NCBI GenBank assembly: GCA_038329895.1
Contig: JBBQNM010000001.1
Coordinates: forward strand, 23,927-87,926
DNA length: 64,000 nt
Direction: 5' to 3'
DNA from: Mayfieldus sp038329895
GTDB lineage: Bacteria > Actinomycetota > Thermoleophilia > Solirubrobacterales > 70-9
Shown here: positions 42,326-51,451 of the stretch, piece after piece
Layout: each line of letters starts with the position of its first letter
How positions within the stretch are numbered: the stretch's first letter is position 1
Made by a program: the position numbers and the translations under genes
Notes under the pieces: model-generated
Database searches by the model: none
Told to the model about the DNA's origin: nothing
What the model saw: the letters and a program-made list of their open reading frames with translations, nothing else

Positions 42326-43954
42326 GTGGCCACGAAGCCGACCGAAGAGCGCACGATCGCCCCGATCGTGGGGCCCGACGACGAGCGGGTCTTCACCGAC
42401 TCGGGGATCGAGATCGAGCAGGTCTATACCGACGCCGACGTCGCGCCGGGGCTCGAGGAGCGGCTCGGCGAGCCCGGCTCGTACCCGTATACGCGCGGGA
42501 TCCACCCCGGCATGTACCGCGACCGGCTCTGGACGATGCGCCAGTACGCCGGCTACGCGACCGCCGAGGAGACCAACACCCGCTACCGCTACCTGATCGA
42601 GCACGGATCGACCGGCCTCTCGATGGCCTTCGACCTGCCGACCCAGCTAGGTAGGGATTCCGACGATCCTTTGTGTCGCGGGGAAGTGGGCCGCACCGGG
42701 GTCGCGATCGACACTGTCGAGGACATGCGGATCGCCTTCGATCAGATCCCCCTCGACGAGGTCTCGACCTCGATGACGATCAACGCCCCGGCGGCGATCC
42801 TGCTGCTCCTCTACGAGCTGGTCGGCGAGGAGAAGGGCGTCAAGGCCGATCAGTTGCGTGGCACGGTCCAGAACGACGTTCTGAAGGAGTACGTGTCGCG
42901 CGGCAACTACATCTACCCGCCGGAGCCGACGATGCGGCTCACCACCGACATCTTCGCCTACTGCGACGAGCACGTCCCGCAGTGGAACACGATCTCGATC
43001 TCCGGCTACCACATGCGCGAGAAGGGCTGCTCGGCGGTGCAGGAGGTGGCGTTCACGCTCTCCAACGCGATCGCCTATGTACAGGCTGGACTCGACGCCG
43101 GACTGGAGATCGACCGCTTCGGCAAGCGGCTGGCGTTCTTCTTCAACTGCCACAACAACGTCTTCCAGGAGATCGCCAAATTCAGGGCCGCGCGCCGCAT
43201 GTGGGCGAAGATCATGCGGGATCGCTTCAGTGCCACCGACGAGGACGCGCTGAAGATCCGCTTCCACACCCAGACCGGCGGCGTCACCCTCCAGGCCCAG
43301 CAGCCGGAGGTGAACATCGTCCGCGTCGCCCTCCAGGGCTTCGCAGCGGTTTGCGGCGGCACCCAGTCGTTGCACACGAACGGCTTCGACGAGGCGCTGG
43401 CGCTGCCGAGCGAGCGCTCGGCGCGGATCGCGCTGCGCACCCAGCAGGTGCTGGCCCACGAGTCCGGCGTCGCCGACACCGTCGACCCCTTCGCCGGCTC
43501 CTACTTCATCGAGGCATTGACGGACGAGATCGAGGAGCGCTCCTGGGAGCTGATGGACAAGGTCGAGGAGCTTGGGGGCTCGGTGCAGGCGCTGGACTTC
43601 ATCCAGCGCGAGATCGAGGAGTCCGCCGCCTCCTACGAGGTGCGCTACCGCACCGGCCAGGACATAGTCGTCGGGGTCAACAAGTACGTCACCGAAGAGA
43701 CAGATGACGTCGAGGTCCTCAAGGTCGATCCCGAGTCCGAGGAGCGCCAGCTGCGGCGACTGTCGGAGTTCAAGCAGGCCCGCGACGCGGCAGCGGTAGA
43801 GGGCAAACTGGAGGCGCTGCGCGACGTGGCCCGCGGCGAGGGCAACCTGCTTTTGCCGATCCGCGACGCGCTGAGGACGGGAGCCTCGATCGGCGAGGTA
43901 AGCGGCGCGATGCGCGACGTGTTCGGCGAGTACAAGGGCGGCGCCTTCTTCTAA
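42326..43954 (+). CDS. mcmA1: Methylmalonyl-CoA mutase large (catalytic) subunit
   Basis: A 542-residue catalytic subunit of the B12-dependent acyl-CoA mutase family, without the C-terminal cobalamin-binding domain, so a separate small subunit is needed and is not in this window. Typical stretches: LWTMRQYAGYATAEETNTRYRYL (residues 68-90), GLSMAFDLPTQLGRDSDDP, STSMTINAPAA, NTISISGYHMREKG and CGGTQSLHTNGFDEALALPS. The pattern matches archaeal-type methylmalonyl-CoA mutase alpha chains better than isobutyryl-CoA mutase, though substrate residues were not modelled. The gene is followed 21 bp later by a propionyl-CoA carboxylase beta gene, consistent with the propionyl-CoA to succinyl-CoA route. 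Confidence 0.9.
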   Translation: MATKPTEERTIAPIVGPDDERVFTDSGIEIEQVYTDADVAPGLEERLGEPGSYPYTRGIHPGMYRDRLWTMRQYAGYATAEETNTRYRYLIEHGSTGLSMAFDLPTQLGRDSDDPLCRGEVGRTGVAIDTVEDMRIAFDQIPLDEVSTSMTINAPAAILLLLYELVGEEKGVKADQLRGTVQNDVLKEYVSRGNYIYPPEPTMRLTTDIFAYCDEHVPQWNTISISGYHMREKGCSAVQEVAFTLSNAIAYVQAGLDAGLEIDRFGKRLAFFFNCHNNVFQEIAKFRAARRMWAKIMRDRFSATDEDALKIRFHTQTGGVTLQAQQPEVNIVRVALQGFAAVCGGTQSLHTNGFDEALALPSERSARIALRTQQVLAHESGVADTVDPFAGSYFIEALTDEIEERSWELMDKVEELGGSVQALDFIQREIEESAASYEVRYRTGQDIVVGVNKYVTEETDDVEVLKVDPESEERQLRRLSEFKQARDAAAVEGKLEALRDVARGEGNLLLPIRDALRTGASIGEVSGAMRDVFGEYKGGAFF

Positions 43955-43962
43955 GCCGCGCA

Positions 43963-43968
43963 TAGACT
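43963..43968 (+). promoter_or_regulatory. -10 box TAGACT before the carboxylase beta gene
   Basis: TAGACT ends 7 bp before the ATG at 43976, just after the mutase stop codon. The carboxylase gene may therefore have its own leaderless transcript. Confidence 0.45.
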
Positions 43969-43975
43969 GCGGTCG

Positions 43976-45544
43976 ATGCGCGAGAAGTTCCCCGAGAGCC
44001 ACGAGGAGAAGCTCAACTACCTGCGCGAGCTGCGCGAGCAGGCGATCCATTCGGCCTCCAAGGAGGCGGTAACCAAGCAGCACGAAAAGGGCAAGCTGAC
44101 CGCCCGCGAGCGGATCGAGAAGCTGCTTGACCCCGGCTCGTTCGAGGAGCTGGACACCTTCGTCCGCCACCGAACCTATGAGTTTGAGATGCAGAAGCGG
44201 CGCCCCTACGGCGACGCGGTGGTGACCGGCTACGGGACGATCGACGGGCGCACCGTCTTCGTCTTCTCGCAGGACTTCACGGTGTTCGGCGGCTCGCTGG
44301 GCGAGGTGATGGCAGAGAAGATGTGCAAAGTGATGGACTTGGCGGCCCAGGTCGGCGCGCCGGTGATCGGCATCAACGACTCCGGTGGGGCGCGGATCCA
44401 GGAGGGGGTCGTCTCACTGGGCGCCTACGGCGACGTCTTCGTGCGCAACGTGAAGTGCTCCGGGGTGATTCCCCAGATCAGCCTGATCATGGGCCCCTGC
44501 GCGGGCGGTGCCGTCTACTCGCCGGCGATGACCGACTTCATCTTCATGGTCAAGGAGACCTCGCACATGTTCATCACCGGCCCCGAGGTGATCAAGACGG
44601 TGACCGGCGAGGAGCCGACCTTCGAGGAGCTGGGCGGGGCGATGTCACACAACACGAAGTCGGGCGTCGCCCACTTCGCCGCCGATGACGAGGAGAGCTG
44701 CCTGGAGGACGTCCGCTACCTAATGTCGTTCCTGCCCCTGAACAACCTCGAAATGCCGCCGCGGGTCGAGCCCCAGGACGACCCCGACCGCATGGAGACG
44801 TCGCTCGACACGATCGTCCCCGACGATCCCTCCAAGCCCTACGACATGCGCGAGGTGATCTCGCTGATCGTCGACGACGGCGAGTTCTTCGAGGTCCATG
44901 AGCACTTCGCGCGCAACATCGTGATCGGCTTCTCGCGGCTGGATGGCAATCCGATCGGCGTGGTCGGCAACCAACCCGCGCACCTGGCCGGCGTGCTGGA
45001 CATCGAGTCGTCGGAGAAGGCGGCGCGCTTCGTGCGCTTCTGCGACGCCTTCAACGTTCCGCTGCTGACCTTCACCGACGTGCCCGGCTTCTTGCCCGGG
45101 ACCTCGCAGGAGTGGGGCGGGATCATTCGCCACGGCGCCAAGCTGCTGTATGCGTTCACGGAGGCGACCGTCCCGAAGCTGACCGTGGTAACCCGCAAGG
45201 CCTACGGCGGTGCCTACGACGTCATGAACTCAAAGCACATGCTGGCCGACTTCAACTTCGCCTGGCCGACCGCCGAGGTCGCGGTGATGGGGCCGGAGGG
45301 CGCGGTCAACATCATCTACCGCCACGACATCGCCGACTCGCCGACCCCCGACGAGCGGCGAGCGAAGCTGATCGCCGACTACAAGGCCCACTTCGCCAAC
45401 CCCTACTCGGCCGCCGAACGCGGCTACATCGACGACGTGATCGTCCCCCACGAGACGCGCCCGAAGCTGATCCGGGCCCTGAACACGCTGCGGACCAAGC
45501 GGGTCGAGCAGCCGAAGCGTAAGCACGGCAACATCCCGCTCTAG
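43976..45544 (+). CDS. pccB: Propionyl/acyl-CoA carboxylase beta subunit (carboxyltransferase)
   Basis: A 522-residue carboxyltransferase subunit that moves CO2 from carboxybiotin to propionyl-CoA (or acetyl-CoA). The N-half has KGKLTARERIEKLLDPGSFEELD and INDSGGARIQEGV with the oxyanion glycines, and MGPCAGGAVYSPAM. The C-half has GVVGNQPAHLAGVLD, FTDVPGFLPGTSQEWGGIIRHGAKLLYAF and MGPEGAVNIIY. The biotinylated alpha chain is at 58159 and a likely epsilon chain at 50444. The stop codon TAG shares a CTAG with the stop of the convergent VOC protein. Confidence 0.93.
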   Translation: MREKFPESHEEKLNYLRELREQAIHSASKEAVTKQHEKGKLTARERIEKLLDPGSFEELDTFVRHRTYEFEMQKRRPYGDAVVTGYGTIDGRTVFVFSQDFTVFGGSLGEVMAEKMCKVMDLAAQVGAPVIGINDSGGARIQEGVVSLGAYGDVFVRNVKCSGVIPQISLIMGPCAGGAVYSPAMTDFIFMVKETSHMFITGPEVIKTVTGEEPTFEELGGAMSHNTKSGVAHFAADDEESCLEDVRYLMSFLPLNNLEMPPRVEPQDDPDRMETSLDTIVPDDPSKPYDMREVISLIVDDGEFFEVHEHFARNIVIGFSRLDGNPIGVVGNQPAHLAGVLDIESSEKAARFVRFCDAFNVPLLTFTDVPGFLPGTSQEWGGIIRHGAKLLYAFTEATVPKLTVVTRKAYGGAYDVMNSKHMLADFNFAWPTAEVAVMGPEGAVNIIYRHDIADSPTPDERRAKLIADYKAHFANPYSAAERGYIDDVIVPHETRPKLIRALNTLRTKRVEQPKRKHGNIPL

Positions 45545-45942
45545 CGGTCAGGCTTCTGGCCGGGCGGCGCGTAGCGGTTGTGGAACATCAGCGCGTTGCC
45601 GTCCGGGTTCGCGAAGTAAGCCATGTGGCAGACGCCGCTGTCGAGAGTGTCCGCACCGAAGGCGACCCCGCGCGCCTCGAGCTCGGCCCGGGCGGCGTGG
45701 ACGTCCTCGACGTGCAGGGCGATCGGGTGCGTGTGGGGCGCGAACTCGATCCCGAAGGCGTCGGACTGCATGACAGCGATCGTCAGCGACCCGGTCTCGA
45801 ACTCGGCCGCCGGCATGTTTCCCCAGCGCTTCGAGAACTCGAGCCCGAGGACCTCGTCGTAGAACCTGTAGGAGGCGTCGAAGTCCTTGGTCGGCACGCA
45901 GATGAAGTCGACGCCGCTGACGAGAGATGTCCGGTCGTTCAT
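45541..45942 (-). CDS. VOC (glyoxalase/bleomycin-resistance) family protein
   Basis: A 133-residue vicinal-oxygen-chelate protein with the paired beta-alpha-beta-beta-beta pattern: VDFICVPTKDFDASYRFYDEVLGLEFSKRWG, and PIALHVEDVHAARAELEARGVAFG ending in FANPDGNALMFHNRY. AAGGAG lies 8 bp before the ATG. A single domain, so it should act as a dimer. The position beside methylmalonyl-CoA genes recalls methylmalonyl-CoA epimerase, which is also a VOC protein, but the sequence is closer to general resistance/dioxygenase-type members. The reaction is unknown. Confidence 0.75.
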   Translation of the reverse strand: MNDRTSLVSGVDFICVPTKDFDASYRFYDEVLGLEFSKRWGNMPAAEFETGSLTIAVMQSDAFGIEFAPHTHPIALHVEDVHAARAELEARGVAFGADTLDSGVCHMAYFANPDGNALMFHNRYAPPGQKPDR

Positions 45943-45967
45943 AGGTCGCTCCTTGGTCGGGTCAGAG

Positions 45968-48900
45968 TCAAACCGCGGTCCGCTCGCCGAGGTCGGCCTC
46001 GATCTGCTCGATCAGACCGCGGGCGTCCATCTCGCGCGCCATTTCGAGCGCCTCGCCCAGCAGGGAGTCGCGGCCGTCGTCATCCCCCAGGATCGCGCAG
46101 CGCCGAGCGCGCTGGCGAAGCGACCGAGCGACATCGGGTCGCGCTGAGAAGTCACGGGCAATGCGCTCGGCCGCGTCGAGTAGCTCGCCGGCCCGCTCGA
46201 TGTCGCCTGGCGCCTCGCGGTCGAGCAGGATCTCCGCGAGACCGAGCCGGGTGCGCGGCGCAATCGAAATGGCGCCCCGCTCCTCTGCGAGCCGCAGGGC
46301 GAGCTCCCCCTCCTCGACCGCTTGGTCAAGCTCGCCCTGGGCGCGGTATGCCTCGGCGCGGACCCCGCGGACGGTCGGCTCGAATTCCAGCCCGGCGCCG
46401 CGCTCGCCGATCATCCCCAGGCAGTGGTCGGCGACCCTCATCGCCTCCTCGGGATCGCCGACGAGGCTGTGGGCGAGGGCGAGCCACGAGTAGGCGATGA
46501 TGCGCGAGAAGGCGTCCCCGATCTCCTCCGCGATCTCGACCGCCCGTCGCCCGTGCATCAGCGTGTCCGGGCCTGGCGGCTCGCCGCCCCAAACGACCAG
46601 GGAAACGTTGAAGGTATTGCTCCACCCGAGGGCCTCGCGGTCCCAGCGGCGGCAGAGCTCGGTGCCCTCGACGATCGCCTTGCGGGCCTCGTCCATGCGC
46701 CCAAGGGCGATCAGGGGGCCGGACCGGAACGAGGTGGCCCAGGCGCGTGGGTTGCCTAAAACGATCCCCGCGCCCGTCTGGGGATCGTCGGCGGTCAGCT
46801 CCAGCACCTCGTCAAGGGAGGCGAGCGCGTCCTCGTAGCGGCCCGCCAGGTAGTAGGCGTACATCAGGGCCGTCGAGGCCGCCACCCGCAGGTCCGGGTC
46901 TTCGATCCGGTCCAAAATGCGGCTCGCCTCGTCGGCCCGGCGCACGTACTCGGGGATGTTTCCCGCGCAGGTGGCCTCGATGAGCCCGAGCGCCCCTTGA
47001 AGCACCGCCAGGCTCGCGCTGTCGCCGGCTCCCTCAGCCAGGGCCCTTCCTTCCTCGAACAGCTCTCGAGCCTCCGCGACGTCCTCCCCCAGCCGCCACC
47101 CCAGGGTGAGGACCATGGTCCGGGCGCCGACCCGCAACGGGTACGCCTCGGCGCCGGGTGGTAGATCCGGGTCCAACTCGCGGATTCGCTTCCAGTGCGC
47201 CAGCGCGGCGTTCGGATCGGTGAATCCGGCCCAGCCGGCGGCGCGGGCGTGCCACTGGGCGGCCTGCATCGCATCGTCCGCCTGCTCGAAGTGCTGCGCA
47301 ATCAGCGCCGCCCGCTCGTCAAGCGATTCGGGGTCTGTCTCCTGCATTCCGCGGGCGATCGCCGCATGGGTGGCGGCGCGGGCAGCGGCCAGCTGGGTGC
47401 CGTAGGCGACCTCCTGGGTGAGCGGGTGGCGGAAGGCGTACTGCGGCTCGGGGTAGAGCGCCGTCTGCTGCACGAACTCGGCTTCGACCAGCTCGCTGAG
47501 GGCGGCTTCGAGTTCATCGTCGTCCAGCTGTGACGCCGACCTCAACAGCCAGCGCTCGAACTCCTTGCCGATCGTCGCCGCGATCTGAAGCGTCTGCTTG
47601 GCCGGCGCATCGAGCCGGTCGATCCGCGCGGAGAGGATTGCTTGCACGCTGGGTGGCACCCGCAGCTCACCGATCTCGCGGGTCAGCCTGTAGGCGCCAC
47701 GATCGCCCTCCAGGGCCCCCGATTCGACCAGCTCACGCACGGCCTCCTCGACGTAGAAGGGGTTGCCCCCGGTCTGCTCGCGGATCATCTCCGACAACCC
47801 GTCGAGCGATGGGTCGCCCCCGAGCAGGTCGGACAGCAGCTCCTCCAGGGCCTCTGGTCCCAGCGGCGCCAGTGGGAGCTGGCGGTAGTGCGAGCGGCTC
47901 ATCCACTCGGCCCGGTACTCGGGGCGGAAGTTGGTCAGCGCGAGGGTGTTGGTGCCGGGGACCGCCTCGACCATGGCCTTCAGGAACGGCTCGCTGGCGG
48001 GATCGATCCAGTGCAGGTCCTCGATCAGGATGACGGCCGGCTCGAGGCGGCCGCTGGCACTGACGATGCGGCGAATCACGTCCACGAGGCGGCGCTGGCG
48101 CGCCTCCGCGTTCATCTGCGGCGCCGGGCGCTTCGGATCCGGGATTCCGAGCAGCTCGAAGACGATCCCGAGGTCGTCGCCGAACTCCGGATCGAGCAGC
48201 AGCAGCCGCCCGGCGACCTTCTCCCGCGCCACGCGCTCGGAGTCCGCGGGCCCGATCCCGTAGTAGGCCCGCGTCATCTGCAGCACCGGCATCAGCGGGA
48301 TCGCCTTGCCATGGGCCTGGCATTGGGCCTCGTAGACGTCGATCCCGCGCGCGCGGCAGTGCTCCGCGAACTCGTGGCAGAGGCGGCTCTTGCCGACACC
48401 GGCATCGCCGACGATCCCGATCGCCTCACCGTTGCCCTCGATCGTCCGCTCCATCGCCGAAACCAGGTCGGCCGTCTCGGTCGAGCGGCCGACGAAGGGT
48501 GAGAAGCCGCGCTGCTGCGCGACGTCCAGCCGGCCTCGCGCCGAACCGACCCCGGTCAGCTCCTGGACCCCGAGCGGCTCGCTCGCGCCCTTGACCTCGA
48601 ACTCCCCCAGGTCGCGCAACTCCAGGAACCCGGCGGCCAGCCGCGCCGTGTACTCGGTCAGGTACGCCTTGCCGGGCTCGGCGAGAGCTTCCATCCGCTG
48701 CGCGAGCCCGACCGTGTGGCCGACAGCCGTGTAGGAGAGGCTGAGGTCGTCGCCGATCGATCCGACCACCACGTCGCCGGAGTTGATCCCGATCCGGGTG
48801 GTGAGGCTGATGCCGTCGCTGCGGCGCACCTCGTCGGCGTATTCGCCGACAGCGCGCTGCATCTCCAGTGCCGCGTAACAGGCCCGCTGGGCGTGGTCCT

Positions 48901-49429
48901 CGTGCGCGATCGGGGCGCCGAAGAGGGCCATGATCCCGTCGCCGGTGAACTTGTCCACCGTCCCCTCGAAGCGATGCACGGCCGCTGCGAGGGCGCGGAA
49001 GAACCCGTCCATGATCGTCTGCCAGCGCTCCGGGTCGGTGCGCTCGGCAAGCTCCATCGACCCCATCACGTCGGCGAAGAGGACGGTCACCTGCTTGCGC
49101 TCGCCGGTCAGCTGGGCGGCGGCGGCCTGCGCCTTGCGGGCCAGATGGTCCGGAGCCTCGATCGGCGTTGGCGGCCGTGCTGAGGTCGCGGCGGGCTCGG
49201 CGGCCGCCGCGGGCGCCGGATCTCGAGTCGCCGCGGGTGCCGGATCTTCGGCCGAGCCGAGCGCCGCCCCGCACTCGTTGCAGAATCCCTGTCCGGCGGA
49301 GTTTGCCGCGCCGCAGGAGGGGCAGACGGCCTGGGCCGCGAGCGACCCGCCGCACCCGCCGCAGAATCGCGACCCGTGGCGATTCTCGTGTCCGCAGGAG
49401 GGGCAGCTGACGGTTTCGGAAGCTTCCAA
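45968..49429 (-). CDS. Zinc-ribbon/class III cyclase/AAA ATPase/TPR regulator
   Basis: A 1153-residue signalling protein. Residues 8-55 carry two zinc ribbons (CPSCGHENRHGSRFCGGCG; CPSCGAANSAGQGFCNECG). A class III nucleotide cyclase follows (about 115-290) with metal Asps in LFADVMGSM and FTGDGIMALFG; the usual Asn of the VNLAxR motif is Gly here (TVGLAQRME), so activity is doubtful. An AAA/NACHT-like ATPase follows with IVGDAGVGKSRL and LIEDLHWIDPAS, then TPR-like helices to the end. A TTG at 49429 with GAGG upstream is taken as start. The product may sense stress through TPRs and ATPase, as in related actinobacterial and myxobacterial regulators. Confidence 0.82.
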   Translation of the reverse strand: MEASETVSCPSCGHENRHGSRFCGGCGGSLAAQAVCPSCGAANSAGQGFCNECGAALGSAEDPAPAATRDPAPAAAAEPAATSARPPTPIEAPDHLARKAQAAAAQLTGERKQVTVLFADVMGSMELAERTDPERWQTIMDGFFRALAAAVHRFEGTVDKFTGDGIMALFGAPIAHEDHAQRACYAALEMQRAVGEYADEVRRSDGISLTTRIGINSGDVVVGSIGDDLSLSYTAVGHTVGLAQRMEALAEPGKAYLTEYTARLAAGFLELRDLGEFEVKGASEPLGVQELTGVGSARGRLDVAQQRGFSPFVGRSTETADLVSAMERTIEGNGEAIGIVGDAGVGKSRLCHEFAEHCRARGIDVYEAQCQAHGKAIPLMPVLQMTRAYYGIGPADSERVAREKVAGRLLLLDPEFGDDLGIVFELLGIPDPKRPAPQMNAEARQRRLVDVIRRIVSASGRLEPAVILIEDLHWIDPASEPFLKAMVEAVPGTNTLALTNFRPEYRAEWMSRSHYRQLPLAPLGPEALEELLSDLLGGDPSLDGLSEMIREQTGGNPFYVEEAVRELVESGALEGDRGAYRLTREIGELRVPPSVQAILSARIDRLDAPAKQTLQIAATIGKEFERWLLRSASQLDDDELEAALSELVEAEFVQQTALYPEPQYAFRHPLTQEVAYGTQLAAARAATHAAIARGMQETDPESLDERAALIAQHFEQADDAMQAAQWHARAAGWAGFTDPNAALAHWKRIRELDPDLPPGAEAYPLRVGARTMVLTLGWRLGEDVAEARELFEEGRALAEGAGDSASLAVLQGALGLIEATCAGNIPEYVRRADEASRILDRIEDPDLRVAASTALMYAYYLAGRYEDALASLDEVLELTADDPQTGAGIVLGNPRAWATSFRSGPLIALGRMDEARKAIVEGTELCRRWDREALGWSNTFNVSLVVWGGEPPGPDTLMHGRRAVEIAEEIGDAFSRIIAYSWLALAHSLVGDPEEAMRVADHCLGMIGERGAGLEFEPTVRGVRAEAYRAQGELDQAVEEGELALRLAEERGAISIAPRTRLGLAEILLDREAPGDIERAGELLDAAERIARDFSARPDVARSLRQRARRCAILGDDDGRDSLLGEALEMAREMDARGLIEQIEADLGERTAV

Positions 49430-49442
49430 GGCCCTCGTAACC

Positions 49443-50381
49443 CTAGAGCCCGACCTGCTGCGCCTCGATCCGGCCCTCGCGCAGGGCGTCGAGGACCGCA
49501 AGCGCGATCCCCAGGTCCTGGATCGCCAGCCCGGTGGAGTCGAACAGGGTCGTCTCTTCGTCGGACCCGCGGCCCCTGGCTGCACCGGTGAGCACGTCGC
49601 CGAGCTGGGTGACCTGGCCGCGGCTGACCTCGCCCGCGCCAACGGCGCCCGACAACTCGCCGCCCCCGCTGGCCTGTTCCCACTCGTCGCAGAAGAGTCG
49701 GCAGCGGCGCAGCGCGTCGCGCTCCAGCTCCGCCTTTCCGTGAGCGTCGGCGCCGAGCGCCGCGATGTGCTGGCCCTCGCGCAGGTCGGTGGACGCCAGC
49801 ACCGGCTCGTCCCCCGGCGTACAGGTGACGACGACATCGGCGGCGACGGCTTCCTCCTGGGTCCCTGACCGCCAGCCCAGCTCGGAGGCAAGGCGCCCGG
49901 AGGCGGCGGGGTCGCGGTCGTGGCAGACGCCGGAGCCGTAGCCGGCCGCGGCGAGGCAGCGTGCCGCCCAGGCGCCGTTTACCCCACAGCCGACCAGGCC
50001 GACCGAGTGGGCATCCGAGGGGGCGAGCGCCTGGGACGAGACCGCCGCCGCCGCCCCGGTCCGCAGCCAGGTGATCGATCGGGCGTCGAGGATCGCCAGC
50101 TCGGCGCCGCTGTCGGCGTCGGAGAGAACGATCACGCCGGTCACCACCGGCAGGCCGCGCTCGGGGTTGTGGGGATAGGACGTGACCCACTTCAAGAGCG
50201 CCACTCCGGACCCGCGCGCCGGCATCGCACGGAAGTCACCCGGCGGGCTGTCGAGATAGACCTTCGCCGGCATCACCCACTCGCCTCGGGCGTGGCGCTC
50301 GAACGCGTCGCGGGTTCGCTCGATCGCCTCGGCCGCTGAGACTGCGGCAAGCACCGCTTCCCCTGAGATCACAGGGATCAC
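49443..50381 (-). CDS. Ornithine cyclodeaminase/mu-crystallin family protein
   Basis: A 312-residue NAD(P)-binding protein of the ornithine cyclodeaminase/mu-crystallin/alanine dehydrogenase family. It has KVYLDSPPGDFRAMPARGSG near the substrate site, GVIVLSDADSGAELAILDARSITWLRTGAAAAVSS and the Rossmann motif VGLVGCGVNGAWAARCLAAAG near residues 125-145. The length is slightly short of the 330-350 usual. Family members make or reduce imines such as proline precursors or ketimines; the substrate here is unknown. It starts at a GTG and ends 13 bp before the cyclase/ATPase gene on the same strand, so the two may be co-transcribed. Confidence 0.85.
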   Translation of the reverse strand: MIPVISGEAVLAAVSAAEAIERTRDAFERHARGEWVMPAKVYLDSPPGDFRAMPARGSGVALLKWVTSYPHNPERGLPVVTGVIVLSDADSGAELAILDARSITWLRTGAAAAVSSQALAPSDAHSVGLVGCGVNGAWAARCLAAAGYGSGVCHDRDPAASGRLASELGWRSGTQEEAVAADVVVTCTPGDEPVLASTDLREGQHIAALGADAHGKAELERDALRRCRLFCDEWEQASGGGELSGAVGAGEVSRGQVTQLGDVLTGAARGRGSDEETTLFDSTGLAIQDLGIALAVLDALREGRIEAQQVGL

Positions 50382-50430
50382 GGAGCAGTCATACCGCTGC
50401 TCGCCTCCTCGCGCTGGCTGCTCCCCGGGC

Positions 50431-50436
50431 TAGAGT
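50431..50436 (+). promoter_or_regulatory. -10 box TAGAGT, leaderless start of the epsilon-subunit gene
   Basis: TAGAGT ends 7 bp before the GTG at 50444. Confidence 0.45.
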
Positions 50437-50443
50437 CAAGCTT

Positions 50444-50671
50444 GTGAGCAAGAACGGGAATCGCAAGCCGCCCCGACCGCGGATTGAGCTGGTGGGCGGC
50501 AACCCAACCGACGAGGAGGGGGCGGCGATCATGGCGGCGCTGGATAAGTTCCTGGCCGAGACGGCGCCGGCGCCCGCCGAGACACTGCAAAGCCGCTGGC
50601 AGCAGGCGGCGCTGCGGGAGGGCGTCCTGCGCGATCCCGGGCTGGGCTCCTGGGGAATTCCAGGCAGCTGA
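50444..50671 (+). CDS. accE: Acyl-CoA carboxylase epsilon subunit-like protein
   Basis: A 75-residue protein resembling the epsilon subunit of actinobacterial acyl-CoA carboxylases, which stabilises the alpha-beta complex. The pattern RIELVGGNPTDEEGAAIMAALDKFL followed by a short linker and a conserved Trp-Arg region (SRWQQAALREGV) matches ACC_epsilon; the short basic N-terminus is also usual. It is not beside the beta gene (43976) or the alpha gene (58159) but lies between them. Transcription appears leaderless. The family is small and weakly conserved, so the call is moderate. Confidence 0.65.
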   Translation: MSKNGNRKPPRPRIELVGGNPTDEEGAAIMAALDKFLAETAPAPAETLQSRWQQAALREGVLRDPGLGSWGIPGS

Positions 50672-50774
50672 CACCGCTGATCGGATTTGCCCATTTGCGG
50701 CCGTCGCCCTTGCCCGGGGGCCGCGTTCGGGATAGAAAGGGATATCCAACCGTCGATCAAGGAGGGGATGTCCC

Positions 50775-50984
50775 TTGGCAGTAGTGAAGATCATCGAGCT
50801 GGTCGGAAGCTCAAAGACATCGAGCGACGACGCGGCCAAGCAGGCTCTGACACATGCGCAGAGCTCGCTGCGCAACATCCGCGCCGTCGACATCGTCTCG
50901 ACCGGTATCCGCGGCGAGAACCTGGACGAGTACCGCGCCCATGTGCGCGTCGCGTTCCTGATCGAGGGCACCGAAATCGACTGA
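50775..50984 (+). CDS. Dodecin, calcium-dodecin subfamily
   Basis: A 69-residue dodecin, a small protein that forms a hollow 12-mer. The pattern VVKIIELVGSSKTSSDDAAKQAL fits the family. The flavin-stacking Trp (DWFEV in flavin dodecins) is missing (here AVDIVSTGIRG), and the Gln near the C-terminus is Arg (YRAHVRVAF). This matches the Rv0379/calcium-dodecin group that does not bind flavin in the usual way. The start TTG at 50775 has AAGGAGG 7-8 bp upstream; a GTG three codons later is the alternative. It is isolated between the epsilon-subunit and rhodanese genes. Confidence 0.85.
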   Translation: MAVVKIIELVGSSKTSSDDAAKQALTHAQSSLRNIRAVDIVSTGIRGENLDEYRAHVRVAFLIEGTEID

Positions 50985-51026
50985 CGCCACGCTGAACGAC
51001 ATAGTCGCTCCTGGTCTCCGTTCCCC

Positions 51027-51032
51027 TACATT
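51027..51032 (+). promoter_or_regulatory. -10 box TACATT before the rhodanese gene
   Basis: TACATT ends 8 bp before the ATG at 51041, with no Shine-Dalgarno sequence. Confidence 0.4.
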
Positions 51033-51040
51033 TCTCGCTG

Positions 51041-51451
51041 ATGGCCGGCGAGCGCATCGACACCGAGGGGACCGAGCACGGCGGCGAGCTTCCGCCCGAG
51101 CGTCTCGCCGAGATGCTCGAGGCCGGCGACGTCGAGCTGCTCGACGTGCGCCGTCCCCACGAGTGGGAGGCGGGACGGATTCCCGGCGCCCGCCGGGTCG
51201 AGGTGAACGAGCTCCCGGCCGAGGCCGAAAAGCTGGACCGCGAGCGGCCCGTGGTCCTCTACTGCCGCTCCGGATCGCGCTCCGAGCTGGCCGCCGACGG
51301 ACTGCGCGCCGGCGGCTTCGACGCCCATGCCCTTGCCGGTGGAATCACCGCCTGGGCGGAGGAGGGGCGCCCGCTCGACCCCGAGGGCGGCTACGTGGCC
51401 GAATCGGGCGAGGCGGCGGCTGTTATCGAGGCCCGACGCAGAAATACTTGA
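51041..51451 (+). CDS. Rhodanese-domain sulfurtransferase
   Basis: A 136-residue single rhodanese domain. LLDVRRPHEWEAGRIPGARRVEVNEL is the conserved start, and the catalytic Cys loop is LYCRSGSRSELAADGL, near residue 75, the usual CRSGxRS form. ITAWAEEGRPL closes the domain. It lies 83 bp before the sulfite reductase gene and may hand over sulfane sulfur in the same pathway, though the gap suggests separate transcription. Confidence 0.88.
   Translation: MAGERIDTEGTEHGGELPPERLAEMLEAGDVELLDVRRPHEWEAGRIPGARRVEVNELPAEAEKLDRERPVVLYCRSGSRSELAADGLRAGGFDAHALAGGITAWAEEGRPLDPEGGYVAESGEAAAVIEARRRNT

Noticed and set aside
42647..44170. Long open frame on the minus strand opposite the mutase and carboxylase beta genes
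   Set aside because: It is a codon-position shadow of strongly conserved plus-strand genes in GC-rich DNA; its translation is low-complexity Leu/Val/Arg/Asp without any domain.
45541..45942. Methylmalonyl-CoA epimerase identity for the VOC protein next to the mutase/carboxylase genes
   Set aside because: It has the same fold and a suggestive place, but its motifs look like general resistance/dioxygenase-type VOC proteins and it lies on the opposite strand with its own ribosome binding site.
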